DNA from: Magicicada septendecula | Taxonomy: Eukaryota > Arthropoda > Insecta > Hemiptera > Cicadidae | Reading direction: 5' to 3' | Assembly: GCA_034769895.1 (NCBI GenBank) | Contig: CM068367.1 | Location: 115,056,573 to 115,120,572 of the forward strand | Length of the DNA: 64,000 bases | Notes under the pieces: generated by a model | Seen by the model: the letters and a program-made list of their open reading frames with translations, nothing else | Database searches by the model: none | Told to the model about the DNA's origin: nothing | In this document: positions 1 to 11,829 of the stretch, in pieces | Position numbering within the stretch: the first letter of the stretch is position 1 | Layout of the letters: the number at the start of each line of letters is the position of its first letter | Program-made: the position numbers and the translations under genes

Positions 1-394
1 CTGATTTGTAATTCCCTGTCACTGACATCTTCCCTTCAAGCACACACGTTTTATTAAATTAATTGTCAACTTCAAAATTGAATATTTCTTGAACAAGGAA
101 CTCCACGACGTATTAACGAAGAGTTTCAATGAACACGCCCGCTCCCCACACACACGATAAAGAAAAGACTACCCTTCATACGAAAACGAACAAGAAATTT
201 CATTATGAACATTTATAGAAATAACATCAGGAAAAGAAACAGAAATGGTGGTCATCATAAATGTCTCAAACGACAAAAATAGTAAGACAGGGATATATAT
301 TGTGTCAATTACTTTTTACATTGTTTCGGATTGAAGAAGTCAGAGAAAAAGCCAAGAAGTAAACAAGTATGAGATAGGGTACTGGAAGATACGG

Positions 395-750
395 AAAATC
401 GCAGAATATGTTATGTTGACGATACAGTAAGAGTGGCTAACGATTAAAAAGAAAATAACCGATAATGTATAAGACTGGAATAATATAAGAAAGAGCACTG
501 GACAAATACATTATGCATGTTAACAAACCAAGATAAAACACAAACGACTATGTTAGAAAAAAAAACAGCATGTAATAGAACTGGAGAAATTTAAGAAAAG
601 TGGAAAAGCTTAAATTCTTAGAGACAGTAGTATCACAGAAAGGAAAACTAGAAAGGAAAATTACGAAATTGTAAAAACAACAATAGCAGCTGAACGAGTA
701 TTTCCCAGTACAAAAATGCAGGTATCCTGAAATAAACCACAGTTGAAATA
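395..750 (+). pseudogene. Degraded non-LTR reverse transcriptase fragment
   Basis: A reading frame around 403-447 gives ICYVDDTVRVAND, which matches the YxDD catalytic motif of a reverse transcriptase, followed by a stop. A second frame at about 597-668 gives KVEKLKFLETVVSQKGKL, resembling the conserved 'V.KFKYLG..V...G' block found about 60-80 residues after YADD in insect non-LTR retrotransposons. Order and spacing fit a single element, with several stops and shifts between the blocks. No ORF of useful length survives. The clade cannot be assigned. Confidence 0.5.
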
Positions 751-1779
751 TTAAGAAACAGTTGTCTCTATAACTATAGAAGGGCCAGACTCGTGAACGA
801 TCAACCGAAAACAATACAGGAAAATAAAAACCAACTGAGATAAGATTCTTATAAAAAACAAAGAAAAAACACTCGTGGATAAAGTAAGAATTTAGACGCT
901 TCCAGGTAGTTTGAGAGCAAAACTGAGAGATTCTGTGATAGAAAAAAGCGAATCGTGACGGTTCGTCACATTGCGAGGAGAGTGAACAAATGATAACTTG
1001 CAGAGTGTATCAGGCAAGATGAGGAGAAGCAAAGGGGGACTGGAATAACATAGCAGGGTGAGATAAGAAAGACACTCGACAGAAAGAAGAAAAACTTGTA
1101 TATAAGCCAGAGCAGTACAATACTAGGAAAATGAAAATAAGTATTGAACAGACACGTCATAAAACATTCAACTCCAGGAAACCACCTTACAACGTTAAGA
1201 ACAGACAAGCCATAAGTAAATAAAAAAGTTTGTAACATTAATATTAGAAGTCGACAGATTAACAAACAGTAATAATACACAGAATTACTTATTTAGGCAC
1301 AGATAACAAGGCCCTCTTGTGGTGACAGAAGATTGTGTCTCTCTGATTTCAAATTATCTAGTTGGAAAGAAAAAGAGCTGAAGTTCGACTCAGTATCGTT
1401 AGCAGGGAAAGATCGGACTAACCAGTGTAAGTATCTACGACAGAAGCTGAATTTGGTTTCTCTGCAAAGAGACACTCAAATACGAAAGCAACATATGACG
1501 TATAAGGAACGCCCTACTTCATGGCGATGATACAGAGGGCACTAATATTCAGTCAGCTGGGATATTTCATTTCATCTACTGAGTGAAACATTTCGTATTT
1601 CTCACAGCGACACTGATGTTTTTCTAACTATGACTAACCTTCACTGGAAACGTTACAGTAAAGCAGTGCTACCAACGGATCGCTTCAACTACTGCACTAA
1701 CGCTGCACTGTAGGTATACAATGTTCGGTGGAAATCGTGGGAGAAAAAACTGAAAACACTGTGGCGCCCTGTTATATTG

Positions 1780-2060
1780 TAACACTTTTATAACCCCACA
1801 GTGTACTGTACACCAGAGCGCACATCGCGCACAGCACGGGGTCGCTGCAATAAAACATACGCCACACCACACACTGTTTATTCCACATAATATGGCCGTA
1901 ATTTAATACAGCGCCATATATGTTGTGGTTTTCTACCGGCTATTTGTTTGTTTATATTGAACACACACACGCACACGCACACGCACACACATTGACAAAG
2001 GCACTCACATTGCTATCTCCCACTGCATACTTTTTTGCCACACTGTTTGTTAGTATTTAT
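1780..2060 (+). repeat. Dispersed repeat family E, copy 1, with a (CA)n-rich tail
   Basis: The stretch with 'gtttattccacataatatgg', 'tgttgtggttttctaccggc', 'tatttgtttgtttatatt' and a CA-rich tract recurs in the same orientation at 34560-34760, with many substitutions but the same order of landmarks. No coding potential is seen. It is a dispersed, non-autonomous repeat of unknown class. Confidence 0.55.
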
Positions 2061-2179
2061 TAAAATCATTAAATGTATTATACTAAACCACCAAAATGCC
2101 ATTTTCGACAGATTTCAAAAAAATCATGTAGTCCTACGTATCCATTACTATATCTGATGAAATATATATTTACTTACGT

Positions 2180-3190
2180 AGGTGGCACTAAATACTTCAT
2201 CATCATCATCAATGACGAATGTGTTCCAAGACAGGTTTCAGCTGAACTGTACTTTGTAATTCTATCCTGTGCCGCTATTTTCAGTTGTTCGTAATTTCTA
2301 CCCACCTTCAAATCTGCTAACACATCATATCTTCTTCTTCTTCGGTCTCTGCTACCTTCTATCGTTTTTTCAATTAGTAACTTCTGTAGACAGTTCCTTC
2401 TCAATAAAAGACTAATACAGTTTGCTTTTTTCTTTCTTATGGCTTTTATAATACTTCTCTCATCATTTATTGTCCTAAGAACTTTTTCATTTCTTACTTT
2501 CTATATGCAGCTAATCTTTTCTGTTTTTCGGCACAGCCACATTTAAAAGCTTTACAGATACTTCTTTTCTCTGTTTCTAAATGTTCATGTCCCCGATGCA
2601 TACATTTAAATTCTCCACATAAAATCCTTTGCAACCCATAACTTCTTACCAGTTCTTCTTGTAACTAATACGTTCCTTAATCGATTAAACGCTATATTTC
2701 CAACTGCAACCCTACTTCTAGTATCCTCTATTAGAAGTGATACTGTAATCACTTCTAATATCTTCTATTCCGAGTGATTATACTCCTAACCTATTCGAGT
2801 ATTACCTCATTATTACCTCGTATTTCCAACTTTTTACTTTGTACAGTCACACGTATCTCATTATTCTTTTAACGATACCCATTACTTTAGTTTTCACGAC
2901 ATCAATTTTCAATCAAAAATTTTTCCCAATTACAACTATTGTATTCACCCTTTTTGTAGGTCTTCTTCAGTGCAGTGGCAGTGGCTCGCCTGATCTATCT
3001 TAATATCCAATAATTTAATGGCGTAATTCTTTCTCTTCCAATTATCACTCCATCCACCCCTTCTAAAACTTTATTCATCAATTCGTTGCTGTAAATGCTA
3101 AAAAGTGTTTATGAGACATGCAACAGCTTTTTCTCAATCCTCTCCCAATGTACGTTTCATCTGTTTCTTCATCTTCACTCTCATTACTAT
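2180..3190 (-). pseudogene. Degraded non-LTR retrotransposon RT, 3' half, with ATC-type tail
   Basis: Read on the minus strand, the block from about 3190 down gives GRGLRKSCCMS (RT motif 'G.RQGC.LSP'), then KTKVMGIVKR, and finally, in one 76-codon frame, the C-terminal signature IEGSRDRRRRRYDVLADLKV plus YEQLKIAAQDR, typical of the last coding segment of insect non-LTR elements. It ends in a TGATGATGATGA microsatellite tail (about 2196-2212), a common 3' end for such elements. Stops and frameshifts are frequent, so this is an old 5'-truncated copy. Family membership is strong; the clade (perhaps RTE-like) is inferred. Confidence 0.75.
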
Positions 3191-3319
3191 TATATTCTGT
3201 CCCAAGTATAATTCCTTGGCAAACCTTCTACCTTACCAATCGATTCCTGTGTTTTTTATTATCGTCATCATCACCACTCAGTTTACTCTATCAAATGCCT
3301 TTCCTCAATATATAAACGC

Positions 3320-5790
3320 GTAAACCTTTCTGTTTACTTTAAGAGATCTTTCAATCAGCGTTTTCATACATCTGTAGCGTATCTTGTCCCCTTTCCTTTT
3401 TGATAACCAGACTACAAATGTACATAATTGGGAAAAACAAGTAAAATAACTGGTCTTCATAATGTTGCCTCTCACCCCCTGATACATGATAATCAAACTG
3501 TAGAATATTAAAGTGTCTTTTGCTTTTCCTTTTCCAAAATGAAATGAACTTTCAGCCAGTTGACATCCTAGTCGGGAGGAATTTTTTCAAAAAAAATTAA
3601 AGGAGGTATCTTTATTAAATTGACAAAATTAATATGTCTCAACAGCACTTGCAGATTTGGGACAGCGTGCAAAATGTTATATTTACAACATAACTTTACA
3701 TATTGTTATCGGTTATGCATATTTGTACAAAGTATTAGATATAGACCTATAGGTATACATATTTATGGTTAGGATTACAGTCTTTGTCGTTTAGTTATTA
3801 TTGTGATAAATTTAATTAAAAAGCATAACATCTAGGAATTGATACACATTTTTTAAAACACATTTTCAAACTCGCGTGGTTTTTCTTATGAAAAGAGCAA
3901 TCCGACTCTCACGCTTAACCCACTCTTAATTACTTTAAATTTACCCTGCTTTTTAGGTAACAAGCATCTATAAAATGTTTTGACGCTCTATACAAGTACA
4001 CCAAGTTAAATTAAAACTTTCAAACAATTTACGCGTATCGTTTAACCCACGATAGTTAATTAACAATACGAAGTTTTCAGCAGCCTGTTCAGTAAATTAC
4101 ATTAAGTTTCGCATTTTTATCAAGTTCATGGAAATACTGTTTCGATCATCGTCGGTGTGCGTTATGATGTGGTTGCCATACCAACGTTGTCAATCGTTAA
4201 GACAAAGCTTTAACTTTGTAGGTGCGTGGGAATGAGAGAGGAAACAAGTTATCTCATCATAATTACCATTTTGTGAGGCTATGTGGTTGAACGAATAAAA
4301 TACAACTGACATGAGATTCTACTCTTGTAGAATGTAAACGTTGAATTCAAGTAGTGAATTCAAGTAAACGTTGAGTCAATCCGATCCCGCTACCTACTAA
4401 AGTGGACAACCGCTAAGGTATTGGCGTTTCGCTAATTTCAACTTCAAGGTGTCGTTTGGAGAATGCAAGACTGTGAGAAAAGTCCAGATCGAACAAACTA
4501 TCAAATGTCCGTAATTTAAAACAAAACACGCGAGCTAGTATACTTGATCTGCTAAACTATCTGCTAAATTAGAAAATATAACTTTAGTAGGAAGTAAATA
4601 ATAAAAAACTAGAATCTTCCACCAGTGAGAACATTCATTCCCGCGGGAACCTACGTGTCAGAAATTTTGGGATGGGCTTTATATGTGTGGAAATATTTGA
4701 TCAGAAACACTTACTCAATCCTATCTTCCTAACAACCAATCAACAACTAAGTAAAAAATAGAGAGAAATCTAAAATACAAAGGAAAGGAGAAAGTAAATA
4801 AGAGTTACAGAAAGATTGGAGAGGAGCTCTTGGTAAGATTTCAAGAAGAAAGCAACAAGATTTCGCGTTAAGTCACAAGGTGTAGCAACATGGACCACAA
4901 CAACAACAAACTGTAACAATATTTATTATTTTAACAATATTTTTAACTATTAACAATTTTATAGGAGTTCTTCTCTTGTAAAATTAAACGCTAAATTAAA
5001 TGCAGCAAGAAAATGTTAAGTAAATAAAATGGTAATAAAAATGTTAAGTAGTAAAAAAAATAATTGTAGAAATTAGGTTTAATAAGTTTATATTATTTTC
5101 AAAATTTTACTTGTTTTATTACTTTCATAATAATGTATTCCTCTTTCTAAAAAAATGAGTAATATTATTATTATTACTAAATTTAGATCAATTAAATAGT
5201 TAAAAGAAATCGATGTTCATTTTGAACTCCCCCTCTAAGAGTCTATTTGCCTACCCCATGGGGATTATTCTCCTCTTAGTAACCGCTCATTGCTACGACA
5301 CTAATAGCAAAGAAGAAGAGAGAGACAATCCAGCATATTTCGACCAAGTATCAAACTTTACAAATATCTGAAACATTGGAAATAATGAAGAACGCTTCAG
5401 ACATGAAGAACCGGTAGAACATCACAAACTCCTAACGAGTAATCTTAGTTATTATCATGTCCTTTGGAACAAACGCTAACAGAGAAAACTTTTTTAATCA
5501 AAACATTTACTAGAGTCAATGAGAAGCACGGGCGGGGAAACAAGCGCCTCGATAGCCGAAAGCCGAGGATTGAATTCTTCTCAAACTTGATCACTTTTAT
5601 GTCACGCTTTGTCGGACTCTGGTTTTATATATGAGCGAAGTGATGGTCGTGTCGTGGCTATAACGGTCCGCAACAATCAAGCCTAAACCAAAATTAGTCG
5701 ACGAGGACGTCGACTAACGTCAAAGTTGGTTAGACGGTGGCCATACTTTTTAATGTTTCAGGGGCATGAGTAAGGACACAGTCTTAGAAC
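3320..5790. other. AT-rich non-coding stretch, no gene seen
   Basis: No ORF with recognisable motifs lies here; stops are dense in all frames. Small features only: poly-A/T runs, a short direct repeat 'ttgaattcaagtagtgaattcaagt' type duplication near 4343-4370, and a short palindrome near 5697-5716 with arms TAGTCGAC/GTCGACTA. Nothing suggests a functional RNA. Confidence 0.5.
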
Positions 5791-5799
5791 TTACTTTGA

Positions 5800-6060
5800 T
5801 AACTAATTTCTGAAACAATTTAAAGCAAACAATATAATATCAAAAGTTCGGGTGTTCTTAGTAAGACCTTCACTAGCTCTGGTCAAGTTCTGTTGTGAAT
5901 TGTTGTATATATAATTTGTAAACTGACTGCCACATTATCTTCACTTGATCTGTCTGTCTGCCTCTCTCACACATACTCTCTTCCCCTGTATCTCTCTCAC
6001 TCTAACAATAAATATAATCTAATGAATAACACCAAACAGAATTAATTTCAGCTTTCCGGA
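5800..6060 (+). repeat. Dispersed repeat family A, diverged partial copy
   Basis: It shares the order of landmarks with 6280-6780 and 49390-49860: 'aatttaaagcaaacaatat', 'gttcttagtaagaccttcac', 'ctctggtcaagttctg', 'gtgaattgttgtatata', a pyrimidine-rich tract of CTCTCT type, and a terminal 'ccaaacagaattaatttca'. It is the most diverged of the three copies, and lies in tandem with the next one. Non-coding. Confidence 0.6.
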
Positions 6061-6279
6061 GTGTGAAACGGAGGGTCAAACACTCTATCTTTGATTTAAA
6101 ATGATAGTCATTAATTTAGCGGAAGTGGTTCGAAGATACTTATAGTGGTGATGTCACACTTTTGCTCACAACCCCGTCGAATGTTGACTACAGGTTCGAA
6201 TTGTGTAGACTCGACCATAATTTGGAAAACAAACGACAACACGGTTCTGAGGGAAGGGCCACCTAAATTCTGCTTTCGA

Positions 6280-6780
6280 AATTAATTTTAGAAATAATTT
6301 AATGCAAATATGTCCGAAGTAGGGTTGTTCTTAGTTAAGCCTTTATTACCTCTGATCAAGGTTCTGGTGGTGACTTGTTTGTGTATAAAGTTGTGAATTG
6401 TCTGTCTCCCTTGTGCCTCTCACCCTTCCACTCAATCTCTCTTTCTCACCGTCCTCCCTCCCCAGTTCTTTTTCTCTTGTAGGCTAATGGGTCATATAAA
6501 TTAAACACAAAACAAACAATGAGCGACAACAAACAGAATTAACTTCAAGATTTCATAGTTAACAACGGAGAATGTAAACTACACGCGTGAGTGCGCGCGC
6601 TCCTATGAGTGGTTAACTTGAGCGTAAAACGTTCTTAGGACGGTATTAAGACGCGTTAAATCTCCTTGGTATAATGCCAGTTACACGTGTAGTTATCGCC
6701 TAACTAAACCTTCTACAATGCGTCTTATAAGCTATATGGTGTTGCAAAACTACATTAAAAGTTTACATTATACGCAGTTA
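6280..6780 (+). repeat. Dispersed repeat family A, longer copy
   Basis: It is closely similar over about 480 bp to 49390-49860: 'cttagttaagcctttattac', 'tctggtggtgacttgtttg', a CT-rich tract, 'gggtcatataaattaaacac', 'gacggtattaagacgcgtta' and 'ataatgccagttacacgtgt'. There is no ORF and no clear terminal inverted repeat. The internal pyrimidine tract and 'catataaatta' could be a promoter-like part of an LTR, but that is only a possibility. Confidence 0.7.
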
Positions 6781-7743
6781 TTTGTAATATTATAAACATA
6801 TTATTATACTAACTCTGTAATATTTGTTTGAGATAGTATTTTATTTTTATTTATTTTTTTATTTAGTTCATAGATCGGACGTCAGTCTTTCTAACTTCGT
6901 TTATTATCGACTCATCGTTTCCATGAGTCTACACGACACTTCTCAAGACGCACACATGGTTTGTTGTAAATACAATCGAATACATTTCCAAATACGCGTG
7001 AACGTCATTAATGTTTTACAGCGTATATAAATTTGTGCATTATTATTAAATCAATTAATGTTACTAATTTGTTTAAAAACAACGAGAACTGAACGAAAAT
7101 TAGTTACAATTATAGTCTACGACTATAGTTTGAAGTAGGCCTATATATACTTTTTACATAGTTTTTTGTACACGACGAAGGAGTTGTGTGTTTTCTTCTT
7201 ATTACTGTTATTTGATTGTGGATTGGATTCCAGATCCTTTTGACCTCGCTGCGTACGGGACCGTCATCGTGCCGGTATTCTGCTGCGATCACTACTATCA
7301 GGTTTTGTTTAAAATCATAATTTTATACATGAGTGGCGATATCTGTTCCCCTTCTCGCTGCTGAATTTTTATGATGTCATTAACTAAATCTATCTCAAAT
7401 ACATTTCTGAGATAATCATCATTATGACGATGTGTCAAGAAACATCCCTTACGTCGATTCGAAGGCCTGTACTTTTGAGAATCCATGCTTCTCTTCTTAC
7501 ATCAATATTGCTACTGCGGTGACTTTGTAAAATGTCATCTTTAATTACACTTTTAACAAAAACTTAACTTCACTCTGATACATTAATACTGTTATGTGAC
7601 AGCGATCTTCAACGTATGGAATTAACAACAAACCAGAGCAAGCAAGACAGTCGCAATTCATCTAGCCTCGTTATATGTTGGACTTGGCCAACTGGAGTAG
7701 TCAAACATCGTGTAGCATTGATTTATCGTGCGACAGTACATTT

Positions 7744-7755
7744 GAGGGATCAGCA
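7744..7755 (+). repeat. Outer left TIR segment, cut by hAT insertion
   Basis: The 12 bases GAGGGATCAGCA match the start of the right TIR on the minus strand (GAGGGGTCAG). The hAT begins directly after them, and the TIR resumes after the right copy of the duplicated 8 bp at 9223. Confidence 0.7.
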
Positions 7756-7972
7756 CAGTGTTGCCAGGTCAACGAGTCGTCTTTTCCCCACATGGCTACC
7801 CAAAACTTCCCCACTTTGACATAAAAATCCCCACTCACACAATATGTGTGCTTTAGGTTAAGTGTCACATGTTATAGGGTTTCAGTATATTCTAAATGTT
7901 TAAATACTATTACAAGAATTAATATAAATATTAAAAAACTTGTTTAAGTATGATAAAAGAAAATGTTCTCAC

Positions 7973-8538
7973 CTGCTGAGGTCAGCCTCATTACTTTTTG
8001 AAATCCTTTGCAAGCACTTGATCACTGCAACTAAATGATCCCTTGACTCAATGGCTATATTATGTTCTGATATAAAGGAGGATATTCTTATCTCCCCTTC
8101 CTTAACTTGTTTATCTATAGGCATATTATGGGATTTGGAAAAACTTTGAATTAGGGACATTGAAGATTTTACAGATTTGGAATTTTTAATGTGTTTATCA
8201 GGAGAGTTATGTTTTTTTATAGTAGATATACCTGCTTTCCTCTCCTCCCCACAAATTTTGCAATGGAAATATGTTTCTCCCTTACTGCTGGGTTTTAACC
8301 AGGATTTGAATTCTGGATTTTGTTCCCACTCCTTCCTATATTTATGAATAAATATACGCTTCATTTTAAGAACAATATCGGTTTTTGTGGCCTTAACAGT
8401 TTTTGGAAGTTTTCTTACCAAAAATTCGTTCATTTTCAGTAGCGTATCCGTCACTATCACTGCAACATTTAATAATTTTAGAGGCAGAAGGTTGCTCATT
8501 ATGATAAAACTATATGAAAAATATATACACAATATCAC
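7973..8538 (-). pseudogene. hAT transposase N-terminal exon, BED-type zinc finger, truncated
   Basis: This 189-codon open frame begins with a hydrophobic, probably non-coding leader. The recognisable part starts near MKRIFIHKYRKEWE (residue 59). The motif CKICGEERKAG...HNSPDKH (C-x2-C then H-x4/5-H) is a BED-type DNA-binding finger, preceded by an F-K-S-W-L-K-P block common to insect hAT-like proteins. The exon ends in CAG|GTGAGA, a good splice donor, and the in-frame stop TGA overlaps that donor, so the original gene spliced onward here. Only about 215 bp remain before the element end, so the RNase-H catalytic and dimerisation exons are lost. The protein would bind transposon ends in the nucleus but could not transpose. 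Confidence 0.75.
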
Positions 8539-8869
8539 AAATCAATTTTCAAAACACAAAAAAGTATTAAATTTCGAATACCGTGAACTGAACGTTTTGT
8601 CAAATTTATGTTATACGCCTGTTACACACTAACATGCGCACATGTAGTAATGTATTTCAATTATTATACAATCCGAACAAAGTAACGTAACAACTTCAAC
8701 TAAAGCAGCTAACAAAGATCTGTAGCAATTACGAATAAATTTTAACTTACGTGTGCGCTATAGTAAATAACTGTGTAATGCTGTGAAACCCAGTATGTTG
8801 GTTGTGCAACTAGCTTGCTAAGGTATTTCCAGGCATCACCATCGCTAAGGCATTCGCAGAGAGTAGGAA

Positions 8870-9001
8870 ACCGGTGGATCCCAGCTGGTGGTTCCCTAAA
8901 CTAGGGAGGGATTCAGTCGTTCAGTATTCATGGTAAGGAGGCCGGTGGATCCTGGCTGGTGGTTCCCTAAGCTAAGGCGGGATTCAGTATTCACGGTAAT
9001 C
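8870..9001. repeat. Two-copy tandem repeat (~66 bp) within the hAT
   Basis: Two adjacent diverged copies share 'ccggtggatcc', 'gctggtggttccctaa', 'gggattcagt' and 'cagtattca...ggtaa'. It is probably subterminal duplicated DNA of the hAT element. Confidence 0.6.
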
Positions 9002-9530
9002 AGGCTTGAAAAATGTTGAAAAAAGAAAACATATTTTAACTGAATGGTTATTAAAATGCGCATAAAATATAATTTTACATATTTAATAATTTTTATTATT
9101 TGAAATCGCCACCAATTCCCCACATTTACACAAATCCCCACCATTTCCCCACTTACGATTTTCAGGCTTAAAATTTAGCCACTGTGGGGAAAATCCCCAC
9201 ACCTGGCAACCCTGGATAAGCAGAAAAAACAAGGAATGTCACAAATGTACCAAATCTGCGATTGTGGTGAAATCTGGTGGCTAAAGTAGTAACAGTTCCA
9301 ATGGTATATGTAAAAGTTAAAAACAGTAGACGTGTCACTATTTAGTTATAACCTATTTTGTAAATAGCCGTAAGCGCAAACAACAAGGAATGTCCACGCG
9401 TAAGCCGTAAAAACAGGAAATGTCCTTATAGCAGTGAAGCCACGTGCTATTAGTATTGCTGTGTTTTGTCGTGCGTGCGTTGTGAGCTTACAGTGCTTGT
9501 TTATAGGGCTTGTTAATTTAGTTTTTAACA

Positions 9531-11439
9531 ATGTTTGAACGTGATATTGATAATGACAGTGTAAGTGAAGTAGAGAGTGCTGATAAAATTACAGGTAAAA
9601 AAAGGAACTGGTTACAGGATAACTGGTAGAATGTCCGATGTAATGAAGAAAGTAAGGTTACAATCACACTAAACGGGCTATGACTGTCAATGTAAGCGTC
9701 TCAAATGTTTTGAGAATGTTATTTTTGAGGACCGTAAAATTTTGTTAAATAACTTAAATACAATGAACTCTAAAGATGAACAAAATTCTTACTTGGCTAG
9801 TATGGTTAATGTAGTACCTATACAACGAAGGAGATCTCGTTTACCAGATAATTTGGCGAAATATAAAGATGTTACTTTTTCATACACAGTTACAGTTTTA
9901 CGAGAGTGGAGGTGTTTCTAAAGCTGTAGAAATCCCTGTTTGTTTTAAGGCCTTTCCATCAATTTTTGGGATCACTAAGGGAAAATTAGAATTTATACAA
10001 AAAAGTATAAAGCTACTGGTTTGGCTCCAAAGGATAAAAGGGGTAAAACGTCAGGCACTCATAAAGGCACTTAATATTGAAATTAAAATGCAATAGTAAA
10101 CCACATAACATCTTTTAAAAGTTTAAGTACACCAAGTCATTATGGTAGAAATCATTCGAGCAAAATTTATTATCCCGAAGATCTGAATATAAGAAAGATG
10201 TACAGTATGTTTAAATGTCATAATGATTACAAGAACTTTAATGTTTCGTATGACTCTTATAGAAAAAGATTTAATGATAAATTTAATGTATCGTTTAAAT
10301 ATCCTCGTGTAGACTCTTGTTCCACTTGTGATGAATTCCAAGCTACTTTAACGATTTTGAAGTCACAGAACAAAGAAGATGAAATAAAAAAATTCTCAAT
10401 TGACCATAATTTACATGTTGTAAAAGCAAAAGTATTTTACAGTCGCAAGAAAAGCGTGCTAATTTCGTAAGAAAAGATAAAATGGTTTTATCAATAGCAA
10501 TGGACTGTCAAAAAAATGTTAGTTTACCAAACATATCTACTAACGATATTTATTATAAAAGGCAGCTATCAATATATTCTTTTAATATTCATTCACTACA
10601 TGACAACGATGCTGTTTTTTATTCTTACCCAGAAGTAAATGGGAAGAAAGGATCCAATGAAGTGGCATCGTTTTTATTTCATTACGTAATTAATTAAGTT
10701 GATCGTACAGTAAAAGATTTGCACGTATTTTGCGACTCGGCGGGCGGTCGAAATAAAAATTTCAAGATACAGTATTTAGATTTCTTCATTATGTGGTATA
10801 TGAAATAAAATTATTTGACTTTATAACTATAACGTTCCCTGTACGTGGACATTCTTAATTAGAATGCGACAGAGATATGAGCATAATAAACTTAAAAACA
10901 AAAATGGAAAGCCCGAATGATTTCTATGAATTAATAAAACAATCTCGTTGTAGACCGGCCACCTTATAAAGTATAGTTCCAGTTGAAAGTGATGATAAAA
11001 GGTCCAATTTCATTGGAAGATTTTATGTTAAACAATGTCCGTTCAAAACACAACCGATTAAAGAAATACAATTCAGGCAAGACAGTCGTCTTGTAAAATA
11101 CCGATATACATACCATGGCTCCTGGGAAACAGCAGCGATCAGGCTTCCAGATAACAAAATTCTGAGAAATCCTCTAGTTGGATGTGGAGACTTTGAATTG
11201 CCAGAACCAGCATATGAAGGTAATAAAAGTTCATTAATTTCTATTTTCTTTCTTGCTGCTAATGTTACAAAAATATGTTCAGTTCCTACTTAGCTACATT
11301 GGTTTTCTTTTAATTAATGTTATCTTTATTTTCAGGTCTCTTAACTGTCAGTAACTTGAAGTATAAAGATTTGAAAAGCTTAATGAAATTTTGTCACCAA
11401 AAAGCAAGAGACTATTATATGGGCTTGCCACACAATTAA
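9531..11439 (+). pseudogene. Broken transposase gene of the Sola-like transposon, with one intron
   Basis: The reconstructed order of frames is: MFERDIDNDSVSEVESADK (9531), an interrupted Cys-rich segment GYDCQCKRLKCFE (about 9680), VVPIQRRRSRLPDN, FKAFPSIFGITKGKLEFIQK (about 9950), FNVSFKYPRVDSCSTCDEFQ (10283), AMDCQKNVSLPN (10497), YSFNIHSLHDNDAVFYSYPE (10588), then HVFCDSAGGRNKNF (about 10723). The D of AMDCQK and the D of FCDSAGGRNKN are plausible catalytic acidic residues of an RNase-H-like transposase; this 'CDS.GG.NKN' protein family is widespread in insects and aphids. An intron with GT at 11220 and AG at 11335 precedes the last exon (YKDLKSLMKFCHQKARDYY..., stop at 11437). Multiple stops and shifts make it non-functional. 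Confidence 0.75.
11220..11335 (+). other. Intron in the transposase pseudogene
   Basis: The donor GAAG|GTAATA and the acceptor TTATTTTCAG|GT join 'PAYEG' to 'LLTVSNLKYKDLK' in frame, which restores the order seen in this protein family. Its 116-bp length is short but normal for an insect transposon. Confidence 0.6.
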
Positions 11440-11740
11440 CAAATATCAATAATTAAATAATAATAAATAAAAGTAAATAAATAATAATGAATTCCTTGTT
11501 TTGTTAGCAGAAGATAATTGATGATGAAGTGGACATTCCTTGTATTGTTCGCTTAATGTTTGTACTTAAATTAGTTTTTAATTTTTTGGAGGGGAGTATT
11601 AAGTTAAAAGTGTATGTTAAATTACTTTATTATATTCACACAAAAAAACATATTTTCTGTTAAAAAAAATATGTGTATTATGAGTTTTAGAATAATCACT
11701 ATAAACAAAGTCAAACTAAAAACGATTTCTGAAAAATTTG

Positions 11741-11777
11741 TTTATTGTGACATTCCTTGTTTTCCCCCTGACCCCTC
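11741..11777 (-). repeat. Right TIR of the Sola-like transposon
   Basis: On the minus strand it reads GAGGGGTCAGGGGGAAAACA then AGGAATGTCACAATAAA. It pairs with the interrupted left TIR at 7744-7755 plus 9223-9245. It is followed on the plus strand by the ATTT duplication. Confidence 0.75.
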
Positions 11778-11829
11778 ATTTATGTACAACCGACTTTTAA
11801 ACATAACCGAAAATTATTTTCAGTAAGAG

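Larger units (their letters stand above)
7756..9214 (-). mobile_element. hAT-type transposon derivative with 8-bp target duplication
   Basis: Left end CAGTGTTGCCAGGT and right end (minus strand) CAGGGTTGCCAGGTGTGGGG are classic hAT termini. Further inward both ends share TTTTCCCCACA and TGGCTA. The flanks are GATCAGCA (7748-7755) and GATAAGCA (9215-9222), matching at 7 of 8 bases. The only coding exon inside (7973-8538, minus strand) has a BED-type zinc finger but no catalytic region, so this is an internally deleted, presumably non-autonomous copy. Two roughly 66-bp direct repeats lie inside at 8870-9001. Confidence 0.88.
7744..11777 (+). mobile_element. Cut-and-paste DNA transposon (Sola-like?) with TIRs and ATTT duplication, containing a nested hAT
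   Basis: The left end GAGGGATCAGCA (interrupted by the hAT) continues as GAAAAAACAAGGAATGTCAC at 9223. The right end read on the minus strand is GAGGGGTCAGGGGGAAAACA then AGGAATGTCAC. The two match over roughly 35 bp once the hAT is removed. Immediately outside, ATTT is present on both sides (7740-7743 and 11778-11781), a 4-bp target duplication. Without the nested element the transposon is about 2.57 kb and holds one broken transposase. The 4-bp duplication and the transposase type would fit the Sola superfamily; the superfamily name is inference. Confidence 0.75.
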
